Below, piece after piece: positions 35,726 through 47,949 of a DNA stretch of 64,000 nt. Source of the DNA: Lepas anatifera (Eukaryota > Arthropoda > Thecostraca > Lepadidae); NCBI GenBank assembly GCA_034440635.1, contig JAOTON010001685.1, positions 3,358,501 to 3,422,500 on the forward strand, written 5' to 3'. Under the pieces are notes generated by a model. It worked only from the letters and a program-made list of their open reading frames with translations. It was not told the origin of the DNA and did no database searches. A program made the position numbers and the translations under genes. Numbering within the stretch: position 1 is the stretch's first letter; the number at the start of each line of letters is the position of its first letter.

Positions 35726-37360
35726 ATGGACACCGCAAACCCCATAAATCCCATTCCTTTCCCTCCACAGGAGGGAGACACCTCCCAGCCCCCTAGAGGG
35801 GAAGGGACAGAGCGAACACTGACACCTGGTTCACTGATCATTCAGCCCTCGTGTCCTCGTGTTTTGGTAATGCGGGGACTGGACTCCTCTCTGGCGGCCT
35901 TGTCGCCTTTCAAGCGTAAGGAGGCCCTCGACCACCTTGGAAGGGTTGTTAGGTGCGAGAAGTTACGCGATGGAGCATTAGAGGTCGAATTTGCAAAGAC
36001 AGAGGACGCCGAGCGAGCACTTTCAGTGTCGGAGCTTAAGTTCACAAGGAAGGAATCTGGTTTCAAAAAGACGTACAAAATAGCCATTTCGGTAGAGGCC
36101 CATCGGACTAAGAACTTTAGGAAAGGAGTAGTCAGCAGCCAAGAGTTTAGAGGACTCTCAGAGGATGAGATCTTTGAAGGCTTAGAGGAATTTGGAGTGG
36201 TGGAGGTTCGGAGGATTCGGAGGAGGAGCGGAGAGGGGATGTTGACACGGTTATTCTAACTTTTGACACGACAGAATTGCCTGATCATATATATGTGGGC
36301 TACACGCGGGTTGGTGTCAGGCCTTACGTGCCGTCACCCATGCGGTGCTTCTTGTGCCAGAAGTATGGTCATACTGCCCGCACCTGCAAGGGCAAGCGGG
36401 TGTGTGGAAAGTGCGCATCAGACATCCATAGTACCACTGACCGCGACGCTCCAGCATTGAAATGTGCAAACTGTAATGGCTGCCACGAGGTAACTGACCG
36501 TTTATGTCCGGAGTTTATCCGTGAAAAAGAAATAATAACCATTAAGACAACAAAACAAATCAGCTTCCGTGAGGCTCGGGAGCGTTATGAGGCCTCCCAT
36601 CCCAAAAAGGGTTATGCCCAGACAGTGGCTGCGGGGGTAGCAGGCCCCCAGGGATGACCGCGGTGGAGGTCGTCCGCTCCTAACCGTGGCGGACTTCGTC
36701 CGCCTGGCAGGGAGGATGGGGCTGGTGTTTTCACGCCAGCCCGCCGCCCCGGCTCCGGAGCCGACGGCGGCACCCCCTCCGCGCGCCCCCTCAGTGGGGG
36801 GCGGGGAGCGGATCGTCGCCTCCGCTTCTACCTCTCCTCCTTCGGCTCCAGTCGAAGAGGAGGGAAGGGGGTCTGTCCCCGACCCTAGGCACCGGCCGGC
36901 TCCTGGCGCTGGTGACTCTGCACCAGTGCCTGGTGCATCTCCCGGCGGACCCCCGCCGGATTCAGAGGGGTGGGTGGTGGTTGGACGAGGGGGCAGAGCC
37001 TCTCCCGCGGGGGGCCGTCGCCCGCGGTCCCCTGTCATCCCACCTGACGGCGGCGCCGACTCAGCGCTGCAGCCGCCACACAAACCGGGTGTTGAGACGC
37101 TGCACACACAACCTCCCACCCAGAACTCATCGTCCACTGTCGCAGCAATGCGCAAAAATTTTGAGGACGTGCCGCGGAGTATGTCTCCGACGAGGCGACC
37201 AGTCGGGAGCCCTCTGGGTCAGGCCCAGACCTCACGTGCCCGCGGTAACTCAACCGAAAGCGGACGAGGCCGCGGATCGGTCCGCAAGAGGCTCGGCGGT
37301 TCCAACGTGGGACCATCCGGAGGCGCATACGGGGGTTCCGGACCCCCGTGGAAGGGTTAA
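35726..37360 (+). pseudogene. LINE ORF1 (Gag-like RNA-binding protein), frameshifted
   Basis: ORF1 proteins package the LINE RNA. The first segment (35726-36259) has a Pro-rich N-terminus and a region resembling the RNA-recognition part of I/R1-type ORF1. A frameshift near 36235-36260 moves the frame to 36277-36657, which carries three zinc knuckles: CFLCQKYGHTARTC, then CGKCASDIH.., then CANCNGCH... A second shift after 36657 leaves a Pro/Gly/Ser-rich tail (36686-37360) that ends shortly before ORF2. The start at 35726 is the first ATG after the GC-rich leader. The zinc knuckles are clear; the limits of the tail are inferred. Confidence 0.75.
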
Positions 37361-37421
37361 GGTCAGTGACCTGTTAGTTCAAGTTGTCCACCTTTTTAAT
37401 AAGCCCGTTTCCTTATCTTAA

Positions 37422-38091
37422 ATGACCTTTTTACAATGGAACTGTCGAGGCCTTCGTGCGAATTTTATTGACCTGCAGCAGATTTTATCTGATCACACCC
37501 CTTCCGTTTTATGCCTCCAGGAGACAAAGTTGTCTCCTGGAGCTGCTTTTAATATTCGAAATTATCAGAGTTTTAGAAACGATATTTTTAGTAATACGAT
37601 TGCATACGGAGGGGTTATGGTTGCAGTGCACCATGCAACTCCTTGCTACCATGTTCCTTTAATGACGGTGCTGCAGGCGGTAGCTGCCCGGGTAGACCTT
37701 GGTTTTACTAAATTGACAGTTTGTTCACTTTATCTCCCACCGGGTGGCAATATAAATTTAAACGATCTTAATTACTTAGTCGACCAATTGCCTACTCCTT
37801 TCTTTTACTTGGGGATTATAACGCTCATAACCCAGCTTGGGGGACCTACCGGCCGCACGTGCCCCAGAGGTCGCACGGCTGAGCGCTTCCTCCACCTTAA
37901 CTCCCTCTGTCTCCTCAACTCAGGTCACTCCACCCACATTACTCTGCCTTCTGGATCCCTTTCCTCTATTGATCTTTCAGTTTGCTCTCCGTCTCTTTTC
38001 ACCCAGTTCCAATGGAACACCCTTGACGATCCCCACGGAAGTGACCATTTCCCCATCCTTTTATCCCCGGCCGGTCCGCACGTGGCGGGAC
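37422..38091 (+). pseudogene. LINE ORF2, endonuclease part
   Basis: An exonuclease-endonuclease-phosphatase fold that nicks target DNA. Visible motifs are WNCRG at the start, LCLQETK (catalytic Glu), SSIDLSVCSP and GSDHFPI (catalytic SDH). Between about 37806 and 37860 the expected DYNAHNPAWG motif is in another frame, so two compensating frameshifts flank it. The hAT element inserts at 38092, just after the SDH motif. The remaining ORF2 continues at 43283. Confidence 0.8.
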
Positions 38092-40872
38092 CAGAGCTGC
38101 AAAAATCTCAAATCTGTCGGGCACTTTCGAAAAAACCTCCAAATCTGTCGGGTGGTTAGGATAGGACTATTAAAATTGTCTAAAACCCATTCAATTGGTA
38201 AAATGTTCCTACTCATTTTCCACATTCTTAATAGAAAATACTAAAATTAGCATAAAAACTTCTAGTTTGGCACCAATGGATATCATTATCCTTATTTTTG
38301 TGCTCTGATCCTTATATGTGTGATATCCTTATTTTTCGTGCTCTGAAGCCGCCTATGGCAAATCTAAGTGGAATGACACAAGTCTATTAATTTTCAAAAC
38401 TCTAGAACTGAGACTGTTCTTCGGGTTTTCAATTATCAGACGCGCTCAGGAAATTAAGGTTATCGGCAGAAACCTATAACAAATTGAATACCGAACCACC
38501 AATTCTCATTTCTGAAGTCACCATTGGTAAAGGAAATTTATTATTGGATGTAATTTGAGAGAGATTTGTGGACGTACAGCATACAAATAGTGTGTGTCAA
38601 AGTCAGCTCGACTGGGTCTTGAATAAGACTCAGTCTTGAATTCAGATGATTTAGGTCACAGGTGGAAATATACAATAACATGAAAAGCAGCCCCCTTTTT
38701 CAGTCCTCTGCAGCTGCCATTGACAAAAAATGCTGAACTAGAATGAGAATAAGTGATATTTTGTTATTAGGTTACATAGTCCAGCCCAGAATACTTAAAA
38801 ATATAGTTTGCAATGGAAGAAAGCTGACCTGGTTCCCATACCATGCTGTTACTTATGCCAGCTTCTGCAGATTTTCATGATTTCAGTTTTTGGAGGTGGG
38901 AGGGGTAATTTGGAAGGAACCCCCAAAATTAATATATGGATTTTGCTCTGATGGCCAGACAAACAAGATTGGGGGGTACTTTTTGATATTTGAAAGTGTT
39001 TTTTAAGGATCATGGCTACTTGTAGTTGAATACAAACATGTAATATTAGCTTTCCATGACTTATAAATACATGTTTACATGAAAAATCCTAAATTTTGAA
39101 GCTGTTGGCTATTTCAAAGTTTTTTATGCATTGCCGTGCTCATTTCCATGAGGGTACGTAGTTTAGGATCTGAAGTTCATGAGGCTAATAAATAACCTTA
39201 AGTCAGTTAGATAGCAAATGTCAAATAAATATCATGTTTCCAAGGAAGTTATGAGTAAAAGGAATGAGTAAAGGTTGCACTAGGCTGTGTTTTTGTTATA
39301 TCTTTGTCCCCTTGACATAGATCATAGGCATATTTAGGTAAGTGAATAAAATGAAATGGGAGAAATAGTTTGGTACTTAAAACTCAAATTAATGTGGAAA
39401 GGTGAAGAGTTTTGTTTCTTTGGCATCTACAAATCCACTGATGAAGGTATGCAACTTTTGTAGTTAATTCTGGACAAACAAGCATTGGATTTAAAAGAAG
39501 ACGGAACGGAAAATCAAATGTTTTAGTCTAATTTGACCAGTCTGCTGGTAAAATTCATTTTTCCCTTATTAATATCATTTAAAATTATTGATCAACAGTG
39601 AGCATAATATACTGTGTGGAAATAAATGTAAGCTGCCGAAATTACAACGAACACCACATCACTTACTTGTTTGTTTTCTCCCCACTGTTCTGATCTGCCC
39701 GCTGTTTGACCCATGCTTCAAAACGACCTCCTTGGCCAAAACCACTGTTCCTGAACTTGCAGGGCAGCCCAGAATGCTTGATTCGCTGATGCTCCTAAAA
39801 AAAAACGTTTTTCGCCAAAATACCCACATCCCTCAAATCCACATTTAAGCTTGACACGGCACACTGGGGCAAATGGCCTCTAAAACCGGCCAAAACCTCC
39901 AATTTTGACATCTTCAAAATCGGACTTAGTCATTTGGCTCTGACAGAGAAATGTCCAAAACCTTGGAAAAGCATAATTGTATCCATTTTTCTCTTCTTTA
40001 GCCGCTTGCACAGATGCTGGAACACAGCGCATTAAACACGCTGCAGCTCGGCGTCAAGTTGACTCGAGATGAGGTATACTTTCTGATGCATTATCAACCA
40101 TGGTCGCAGTCACAAAACCGTTATCTTTTTATATCAATGGAAAGCTGGGAACGCCCTGAAGACACTCAAGGTTGAAAAATACGAAATTTGACAATAAGAG
40201 CCTGGTAGTACTTGTAACTATTAGGACATGTAAAGCTTCCTACTTATTCTCAAATCCTAAACTTTGTTAGACCTGCGAAAAAAACGCACAGCGAGTTTCA
40301 CTTAGAAATTTATATGTAGTGATGTCATGTTGTGTCCTCTAACCAGCCGTGAAAAAATTAGCTCGGCATCAGTTGTCCCAGGGGAGATATGTCACTTTTT
40401 GTGCGGCAATGTAGTCCAAGTAGTGCGGTGAGGCCGGCGACTACGGCGGCCGTCGGCTCATGTTGCGCGGCACGGAGTAAGGACGGCTGACAGGGCGCCG
40501 TGGTCGAGTCGTGACGTGGGAAGGTGGACATGCAAGACGCTGGGCAGAGTCAATCTGTGCAAAACCGATTTTAACACGCGCACTGAGGGTGAGGGAAGAT
40601 CAGAGAAGAGTCGCCCATTTGTTCATGGAGAGCTCAAAACTACGACCAGAAGGACGCTGTTAAAAAACAAAAGATATTTACAGGAATGTTTTCGTGCTAC
40701 CATGAGTCTGGTCGTCGATCAGCCAAAGGCGGGGGGGGGGGCAACGGCACAGCTAATGAAGGAAACACAACCCGCCGTTCTTTCGGGAACGTCCGACAGT
40801 TCAGCGAGGTTACTGGGGTAAGCCTGGATCTGCTACAAAGGTTTTCGTTAATATTAGCCGCACTATCATCAT

Positions 40873-41047
40873 CAGGGCGTAGCCAGGATTTCACTCGGGG
40901 GGGGCGGCACCCCGAAAAGGGCCCTGCGACAGCGCCAAAAGGGCCCTGATGGGTAAAAAGGGCCATGCTTGTTACAGAATCGTGTCCTCAGGGGAACCCT
41001 TCGGGCCCTCAGGGGGCGGCTGTCCCTGCCCCCTTGGCTACGTCCTG
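40873..41047. mobile_element. hAT-type MITE, 175 bp
   Basis: Ends CAGGGCGTAGCCAGGAT and the inverse of CAGGACGTAGCCAAGGGG. The flanking octamers ATCATCAT (40865-40872) and ATCATTAT (41048-41055) match at 7 of 8. The interior is GC-rich with GGGCCCT words. It lies within the 2.6 kb element. Confidence 0.75.
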
Positions 41048-41192
41048 ATCATTATCATCAACAATCGACATTGAGAAGTATCCGGCCTATGCTCTAGAGA
41101 CAGCGAGGCTGTTTGTAAACGTGTACCCATGGTACAGCATGTCGGCAACCATACATAATGTGCAAATGCACGAGGAAGATGTTTACTGAGAG

Positions 41193-41424
41193 CAGGGGCG
41201 TCGCCACCGGGGGGCCAGGGGGCCTGCCCGCCCAATTTTTGGCCAAAAATTTCCTGATCTCAGTCAAAATGAGATAAAACCGGACATTCTTATAACCAGC
41301 CGCTGCAGAAGGCAACGAGGAGCCCAAATTCGAACAGTATTTGGTCCTAACGTGGAAAGTTTTTTGTCAGCGTCAGTTTGAAGTTTGGCTGCCCCCCACT
41401 TCTTTGTCGGTGGAGACGCTTATG
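41193..41424. mobile_element. hAT-type MITE, 232 bp, perfect 8-bp duplication
   Basis: It is flanked by ACTGAGAG on both sides (41185-41192 and 41425-41432). Left end CAGGGGCGTCGCCACCGG and right end the inverse of CATAAGCGTCTCCACCGA, so the terminal repeats are diverged but the duplication is exact. Confidence 0.7.
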
Positions 41425-42715
41425 ACTGAGAGCCTGAAAGTTTCCATAGGAGCATACATGGAGGAGGCCCAGGAGGCAAGGAATAGAGATCACCTTGCAT
41501 TCAGGCAATATCATACCAGAAAGACAACCATAGTTGACAATCACTGATCAGTACCAGTACCTGCTTATCACCAATAACCTCGTGGTAACATGATCTCCAA
41601 TGATATAAAAATTCAGAAGGCCCATGACAACGGAGGTTTCGAGCCTGAGTAACCCTATTTATAAGCTGAAAGATAGTGCCACTAACGATTAATAATTCTA
41701 TGGTGCGTGAGTGGGTACTTGGATGTGAGACTGCTTCAAGAACTTACCTCGACTTCAAGGAGAATTCTCGGGGCTAATGGATAGCAGACTGGATAAAGGG
41801 ACGCGAGATATTAAATGGGAGAGTTACACAAAGATGCAAAAGATGTCGCATGATTTAATGAACATTCCCTGTGAGTTTAATTTATTGTCTGTTTCCGCAT
41901 GTTTGTGCTCATTTTATGAGAAGAGTGACGGTAATCATTCCCTGAAATCGCGCTTAACATTATTGTGTCAATAAATGCAGCTCCCGCACATGACCCGAGA
42001 AGTTTCGATATGGTTCGGTACTGGACTTAAAGATGTCGAATAGTGAAAGAGTGAATTTGTGCCATTATTTATCATGTGGTACTTAATAGTTGAACCAGAG
42101 TGAAGGCTAAGCAGGACATCTGACCTATGATGACCTTGAATGTGTCGGATCGGTTTTTGAAATATTACTTTTGTTTTTTTCTTACATTTTAACCGTCACT
42201 AGACCCGCCTTATCTGATTCTGTCTCATTGAGTGTTTGCAAAACTGGAAAGAACGAAATCGAATTCTGATATTTATAAACCTTGAAAAATAGTTTATCTG
42301 ATATGACCTGGTGTAGATACCCAATGTTTTGTGGCTGGGTAATGAAGTTCAGAGCAACAGCTTTCATTTGAGCACAAACAAGTATTCCTAATCAAAGCAT
42401 TTTTTAGTTACGAGGTTTTGGCCTATTTTGAAGCCCAGTTGCCCCAGTGTGCACGGGACGGTGGAAGGGGCTTCAGCTTAATCGGAGCCATTTATCAGCT
42501 CTTCAACTATGGACGATGAAATCCAGGCTCAACCAGTTTACTCAAGATGTATACCAAAGTAATGCAAGAGAAAAATAATAAAAAACACAACCTTGCAACG
42601 TGTTCCCTCTACCACACCACAGGATTCGAGGGCCTTGTCCTCCGCCATATCCATAACGCAACACACCAAACCGCAGGGCTGCTTTTCAAACCAAAGATAC
42701 CTTTTACACCGGCTT

Positions 42716-42753
42716 TGCCGCAAGGGCGCTGTTCAAACAGCGCTCTTGCGGCA
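42716..42753. repeat. 38-bp hairpin, 18-bp stem
   Basis: TGCCGCAAGGGCGCTGTT, two loop bases, then its inverse with one mismatch. It lies near the right end of the 5.2 kb hAT element. A second inverted pair, GGCCTGTCGGGCC and GGGCCCGACAGGCC, follows at about 42827 and 42869. Confidence 0.85.
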
Positions 42754-42929
42754 GCGTTGAGTGTACTTCCAAACGAAGGAAACGAAGGAAAAAAACATTT
42801 TTGCCTGTCTAAAGGCCTTTACGGTGGCCTGTCGGGCCAAGCTGTCGCGTGCTATGGAATACAAATCGGGCCCGACAGGCCGGTGAAGGAATTTTTCCAG
42901 CAGAGGATTTTTGGGTGACGTTTAAAAGG

Positions 42930-43047
42930 CCCTATGTGCATAAGGCCCTCTATTCAAAGGTCCCTCGATTCATAAGTCCCTCGAAAAGACCCTCTGTGCA
43001 TAAAGCCCTCTATTCAAAGGTCCCTCGATTCATAAGTCCCTCGATTT
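42930..43047. repeat. 60-bp tandem duplication in the hAT right subterminal region
   Basis: Two copies (starts 42930 and 42990) of a unit containing GTGCATAA, GGCCCTCTATTCAAAGG and TCCCTCGATTCATAAG, about 95% identical. Confidence 0.85.
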
Positions 43048-43290
43048 TCCATCGGTTCTTGCCGCACACTGGCTTGATATGGGAGAGGTGCAAATTCATG
43101 AAAAACTTGTTGAGTGAAAGAGGTGACAATTCTAATATTGAGATTTTTTAGAACAAAAAATATTTTCTGTTTCCTTTCAATATTTTTTTCTCACAGATTG
43201 TAAGATCTGTCGCAGGACCATAGCGTGCCCTAAAATCTGTCGGGCACTTTATGACCCGAGAGCCCGACTTTTTGCAGCTCTGGGCGGGAC

Positions 43291-44554
43291 CTCGCCGGAA
43301 CCGGTGGAATCACGGGCGTGCGGATTGGGCGGGCTTTGAGGCTGCGTGCGGCATGGTGGAGCCTCCCCGGAGGCCTCGGCTACCCAAGCTATTGCAAATT
43401 TTAATAGGATGATCCTCACTGCCGCGAAACAGTTTATACCTACAACACGTGGTCAGCCAAAGCACGTCCCAGTGCCTTAGTGGTCACACGAATATAAAAC
43501 CGCGATTTTAAAAAGGAAACGGGCTTTTCGTGTATTTAATAGACGTTCCACGGCGGCGAATCACGTAAATTTTAAACGCGCGCGAGCATTTGCACGCAAA
43601 GAGGAGGTGGTGGGTGTCTTATATATGCTGTGTCAATCGTTTTACGCCTTCGACACAAGTGTGGATGCGTATTAGGAGTGTGCAGGGGAAGAGCTGTCCT
43701 CCGACCGCACCAGTGCTGGATGTGAACGGGACTAAAATAACAGAGCCCCAGGAGGTGGCCGAGTGTATGGCGAAGTCATTTTTTGAGCGCAGCAATGGCA
43801 CTATGGAAAACACAGCTTTCTCACGAACAAGAGAGGTGGCCGAACGAAAGCCCGTCGACTTTGGCCAAAGCAATACTGCCACGTATAATGAGCCTTTTTC
43901 TATGCCCGAACTCAGAGCTGCTCTTTCTAAGGTCAGACCGGTGTCACCCGGCCCGGACAACATTTCAAACACCATGCTCTCTCACTTACCAGACTCATCT
44001 CTTGTATCCCTGTTGAATATGTTTAATAATATGTGGAGAACTAATGATTTTCCGGACCAATGGCGTGAAGCACATATTATACCTATTCTGAAGTCTGGCA
44101 AGTCTGGCCTGTCCCCTAACGACTTCCGTCCAATCTCGTTAACTTCGTGTGTAGGCAAATTGTTCGAAAAAATGGTAAACACGCGTCTGGTGTGGTACTT
44201 GGAGTCAAATCAGCTGCTTTGTACTAGTCAGTGTGGTTTCCGCCAGGGCCGCTCCACAGTCGACCACCTTGTGCGACTCGATGCTTCTGTGCGGGAGGGG
44301 TTTTTACGGAAGGCCCACACTATAGCTGTGTTCTTTGACGTGGAGCGTGCCTACGATTGTCATGGAGGCATGGTATTCTACAGAAGCTTTTCGGACTCGG
44401 CGTTCGAGGACACATGGGTTGGTTTGTTTCAAACTTTTTGAAAAATAGATATTTTCTGTTTCGTGTAAACTCTTCTTTGTCGAACCGGTATGAACAACGG
44501 AACGGCATAGCGCAAGGTTCTGTGAGCTCCATAGCTCTCTTTGCAATCATGATT
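43291..44554 (+). pseudogene. LINE ORF2, linker and first half of reverse transcriptase
   Basis: This resumes the LINE after the hAT insertion. It carries the region between endonuclease and RT, then RT blocks: SPGPDNISNTML, WREAHIIPILKSGK, NDFRPISLTSCVGKLFEK, GFRQGRST and the first catalytic Asp in FFDVERAYD. A frameshift lies just after that motif (near 44360). The next frame carries NGIAQGSVSS. The sequence is then split at 44554 by a truncated LINE. Family function is target-primed reverse transcription. Confidence 0.85.
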
Positions 44555-44789
44555 TTTTTTTATGGTCGCCACGGCTTCCGCCGGGGGTATATTTGACATT
44601 TCACATACATGTTTCAAGAACACTGAACTCGTTATACTTTTGTAAGTTCACTTGCGTATTCACAATACATCACACCACATAACAATGAGCAATCTTTACA
44701 TCAGCTCAGGGAAATCGTGCGTAGTTTTTATTTAAAGTGTGTTGTGAGTGTTTGGGTGTAGGTGTGTGTGTGTGGGTGTTAGCATGCGT

Positions 44790-44909
<120 letters not shown>

Positions 44910-45058
44910 ATGTGCGTGTGCGTGTGCGTGTGCATCAGTTCTCTGTATATTGATCTAAAAGGATGCCTTGTGTGGGTTTCTCTATAGTATTTCACCAGAA
45001 TATTTCATTGGACACTTTCTTCATATTTCTAAGAATTGTTAATGTATCCGGCTGAAGT

Positions 45059-45577
45059 CTAAATCTGCCTGTTAGAGAGGACATGTCTGCCCATTTGTCC
45101 CCATTTTTCGTCGAATTCAGAGTTTCTGTCTCGTTTCCTTGCAATTAGTTCTTCCTTATCGGCTTCAAGTTGTAAGTAATTGATAAAATGTGCCACGGTT
45201 GGTTGTTGTTTTTTTAGACGGGCTTTAAATATGATCAATTTTGCGACAGTAGCTAATAGCACTTCAATTTTTTTGCAGTATTCGAGGCAAGGAAGGAACC
45301 AATCAGACTTCTGAAAACGATACATGACATTATATTCATCGAATAGCTTCGTTTTTATATTCTGAATAAAGATTTGAGTTTTTGGGCACGACCAGAACAA
45401 GTGTTCCAAGGTTTCAATTGAATTGGTACAAAAAGTACATAACGCTGTTTCAGATCTCCCTATTGAGTGAAGGTATCTATTGGTTGCTATTATGCGCGAT
45501 ATTACTTTATAATGGAAGGATTGCAAATAAGTGTTTTTTGTTGTTGTCTGTATTGTGTACATACTCCCTACATAGGG
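45059..45577 (-). pseudogene. C-terminal ORF2 fragment of the L1/Tx1-like LINE
   Basis: About 172 codons ending at a stop at 45059-45061. It contains FHYKVISRIIATNRYLHSIG and the zinc-binding-like LCTFCTNSIETLEHLFWSC, characteristic of the region after RT in L1/Tx1-type LINEs. The frame runs back past 45577 into host LINE sequence by chance. The element is truncated upstream of this, so it carries no RT core. Confidence 0.75.
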
Positions 45578-45593
45578 CTTTGCAATCATGATT

Positions 45594-46244
45594 AATGATA
45601 TTGCAAACGATCTCCCGACCGGTATAAAGCACGCACTTTTTGTTGATGATTTTACTATGTGGGTGACGGCATCCACTGCTGCTGCTGCGCAGAGGCGGCT
45701 TCAACTCGGCCTCGACCGCCTGCAGCAGTGGAGCACACGCAACGGTCTGCATTTCTCAAGTACCAAAACCAAATGTATGCATTTTTGTAACAGACGCAGC
45801 GATTGTGAAGACCCGACACTCTTTATCTACGGTAATCAGATTGAAGTTGTAGGTGAAACCAGATTCCTTGGAATAACACTGGACAAAAAGCTGACATATG
45901 TACCGCATATAAAAGAACTGCGTAAGAAGTGTTTCAATTCATTGAATATTTTCAAGGTGTTGACGAAAATGAGGTATGGCGCTGACAGAAAAATGTTTAT
46001 CATGCTATACAGGGCGCTCGTCCGCTCCAAGATTGAATACGGGTGTGTTGTCTATGAAGCTGCTTCTCAGTCCGCCAAACAGATGCTCGATGTTGTTCAC
46101 CACCAAGCGATAAGAATAATTACTGGGGCGTTTCGTACATCTCCAGTAATCAGTATGCTGGTCGACGCTGATGAAATGCCGCTTGAAACCCGCCGAAGAA
46201 TGATCGCTATGCGTTTTGCAATAAAAATTAAACAGTCAGCATAA
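45594..46244 (+). pseudogene. LINE ORF2, second half of reverse transcriptase
   Basis: Continues the RT after the truncated LINE. Catalytic FVDDF (the YxDD box), then thumb motifs RFLGITLDKKLTY, HIKELRKKC, YRALVRSKIEYGCVVY and GAFRTSPV. It ends at a stop at 46244. The frame from there to the RNase H domain (46425) is broken. Confidence 0.85.
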
Positions 46245-46424
46245 CACCCCACATATCAAACCTTTTTTAGTGACGCCCACCTCCGTCGAATCGATAATGG
46301 CTCGCGTGCTTCAGCCCGCCATCCGGGGGTAAGGGTTCGGGCTTGGCTGACAGAGGCTGGTATTGATACAGACCTTGTTTAATCTTATGAAGTATCTTCT
46401 GTTGAACCGTGGATTGCGTCGGAA

Positions 46425-47366
46425 GTGAACACAAATACGAACTTACTCGAACAATGCAAACATATGCCTCCTGAAGCGATGCGCCAGCTATTTATGGATT
46501 TTTGCTCTGAATCTTTTGAAAATCACGTTCGCTTTTACACCGACGGCTCGAAAAGTGACAGTGGCACGGGTTGTGCATTTGTTGGTGAAGGTGTCGAGAG
46601 AGGTTTTAGCTTGCCGTGCGGGGCATCTGTTTTTACCTCTGAGCTGTTTGCGATTTTTCGTTGTTTGGACAAGGTGTCTAGGTCGAGGGCGAGACAGTTT
46701 GTCGTTTTTACTGATTCACTGTCCTCTCTACAGGCTTTGAAGTCTTTTTATTTTTATAACGCATCGTCATTCTTTCTCTTGGTCCTCATTAGACAGAAGC
46801 TGCACGGTCTAAAGGAAAAGGGGAAAAATGTCGAGATTGTGTGGACCCCAAGCCATTGTGGCATCAGCGGCAATGAACGGGCCGATTTAGCTGCAAAGGC
46901 TGCAGTAGAACGTGATGTTCCCCCTGGCCTTCATATTCCATTCTTTGACCTGTATGCTCCTGTTAAGAAGTTTGTAATGAGTAGCTGGCAGCGGCGATGG
47001 GACGAGGATCCCAGGGGAGCAAAGTTGAGAAGTGTGAAACCCAAACTAGGGAAATGGCCTTCTAGCAGTGCTAGATCCAGAAAAGAGGAAGTTGTTTTGT
47101 CGAGGTTGCGCATTGGCCACACCCACGCTACGCACTCTTTCCGCTTGACTAGAGAGGATCCCCCGCTCTGTCCGCGCTGTGATGACTCACTGAGTGTGAA
47201 GCATGTTCTTGTTGACTGCTGCGATTATGAGATTGAGCGGGTTAGGCACTTGGGAGGGTCACCCTCCTTGGAGTCTCTTCTGGGAGAGTTTCCGACCGTT
47301 GAGTTATCAAGTATTATATCGTATCTAAGGAGCGTCGATTTTAATGTTATTTACTCGCCGACCTAG
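46425..47366 (+). pseudogene. LINE ORF2, RNase H and C-terminal CCHC
   Basis: All four RNase H catalytic acids are visible: Asp in FYTDGSK, Glu in SELFAI, Asp in FTDSLSSL and Asp in SHCGISGNERAD. A C-terminal zinc-binding segment follows, CPRCDDSLSVKHVLVDC. The domain degrades the RNA strand of RNA-DNA hybrids during element copying. Its open frame is intact, so this is the best-preserved part of the LINE, although upstream frameshifts keep it from being made as a full protein. Confidence 0.85.
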
Positions 47367-47559
47367 GGTGTGATTTGAAACTGTGGTTCTCTATTTTTAA
47401 TTACATCTTTTTATATTTTTACCTTTGACTCACCTCTAGCCCTGTGAGATGTTGACACTCTTTTGTATATATCTTATTTAGTATTATGGGCGCCACATGA
47501 CCTTCGTAGTCGGCGCGCCCTAAACCACCAATTATGATGATGATGATTTACAGCACCGT

Positions 47560-47949
47560 ACATGTCAGTGAAAACGTTAGCTTAACGGTCTGGAATAATG
47601 ATGAGTTTTTACTCAGATCTCAATAATGGGTACTGTACAGGGGTGTGAACTTACTTTCAGAGTGCCCGGACACCCGTATTAAAATACCGAGTTAGTGTTA
47701 AAATAAACTAAGTTATATTGTATATCATTTTCAGTATTCAACAGGACTGTGTGGCGACTAAAAATCATATTAGGCAATCTTCTTGCAGATGGTGGTCATT
47801 TACTTTGTTTTGAAATTTGGGCACTCCAAATGCTTTTCGGAAGTTCACACCCACGCTCAAAACGATTTCCATTACCGTTTAGTTCAGGCCAGTACCAACG
47901 TAACAATAGGCCAACAAATGTTCCATTTACGACAGGTGATTTAAAGCAG
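47560..47949. other. No recognisable feature
   Basis: Sequence between the LINE and a diverged TTAA-type element. Nothing was recognised. Confidence 0.35.

Larger units (their letters stand above)
39860..42451. mobile_element. 2.6 kb element with 40-bp inverted repeats and 5-bp duplications (Transib-like?)
   Basis: The left end CACACTGGGGCAAATGG and the inverse of the right end CACACTGGGGCAACTGG agree at 34 of 40 positions, including GGCCAAAACCTC at positions 29-40. Both sides are flanked by CACGG (39855-39859 and 42452-42456). A GC-rich 5-bp duplication and a start close to CACWATG suggest Transib, the family related to RAG1, but the match is imperfect and no transposase is visible. About 2.2 kb remains after subtracting two nested MITEs. 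Confidence 0.6.
38092..43282. mobile_element. hAT element, 5,191 bp, inside LINE ORF2
   Basis: The ends CAGAGCTGCAAAAA (38092) and TTTTTGCAGCTCTG (to 43282) are perfect inverted repeats. They are flanked by identical octamers GGCGGGAC (38084-38091 and 43283-43290). Removing the element and one octamer restores continuity of the LINE. Subterminal AATCTGTCGGGCAC words occur at both ends (about 38108, 38142 and 43230), as expected for hAT transposase-binding repeats. The interior holds a nested 2.6 kb inverted-repeat element. No hAT transposase (BED finger or dimerisation domain) is visible, so the copy is non-autonomous. Confidence 0.9.

Noticed and set aside
36502..37155. 217-codon minus-strand frame opposite LINE ORF1
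   Set aside because: Antisense shadow of the Pro/Gly-rich ORF1 tail.
45578..45676. N-terminal 33 codons of the minus-strand frame at 45059-45676
   Set aside because: This part lies outside the truncated LINE, in the antisense of the host LINE RT, and is a chance extension.
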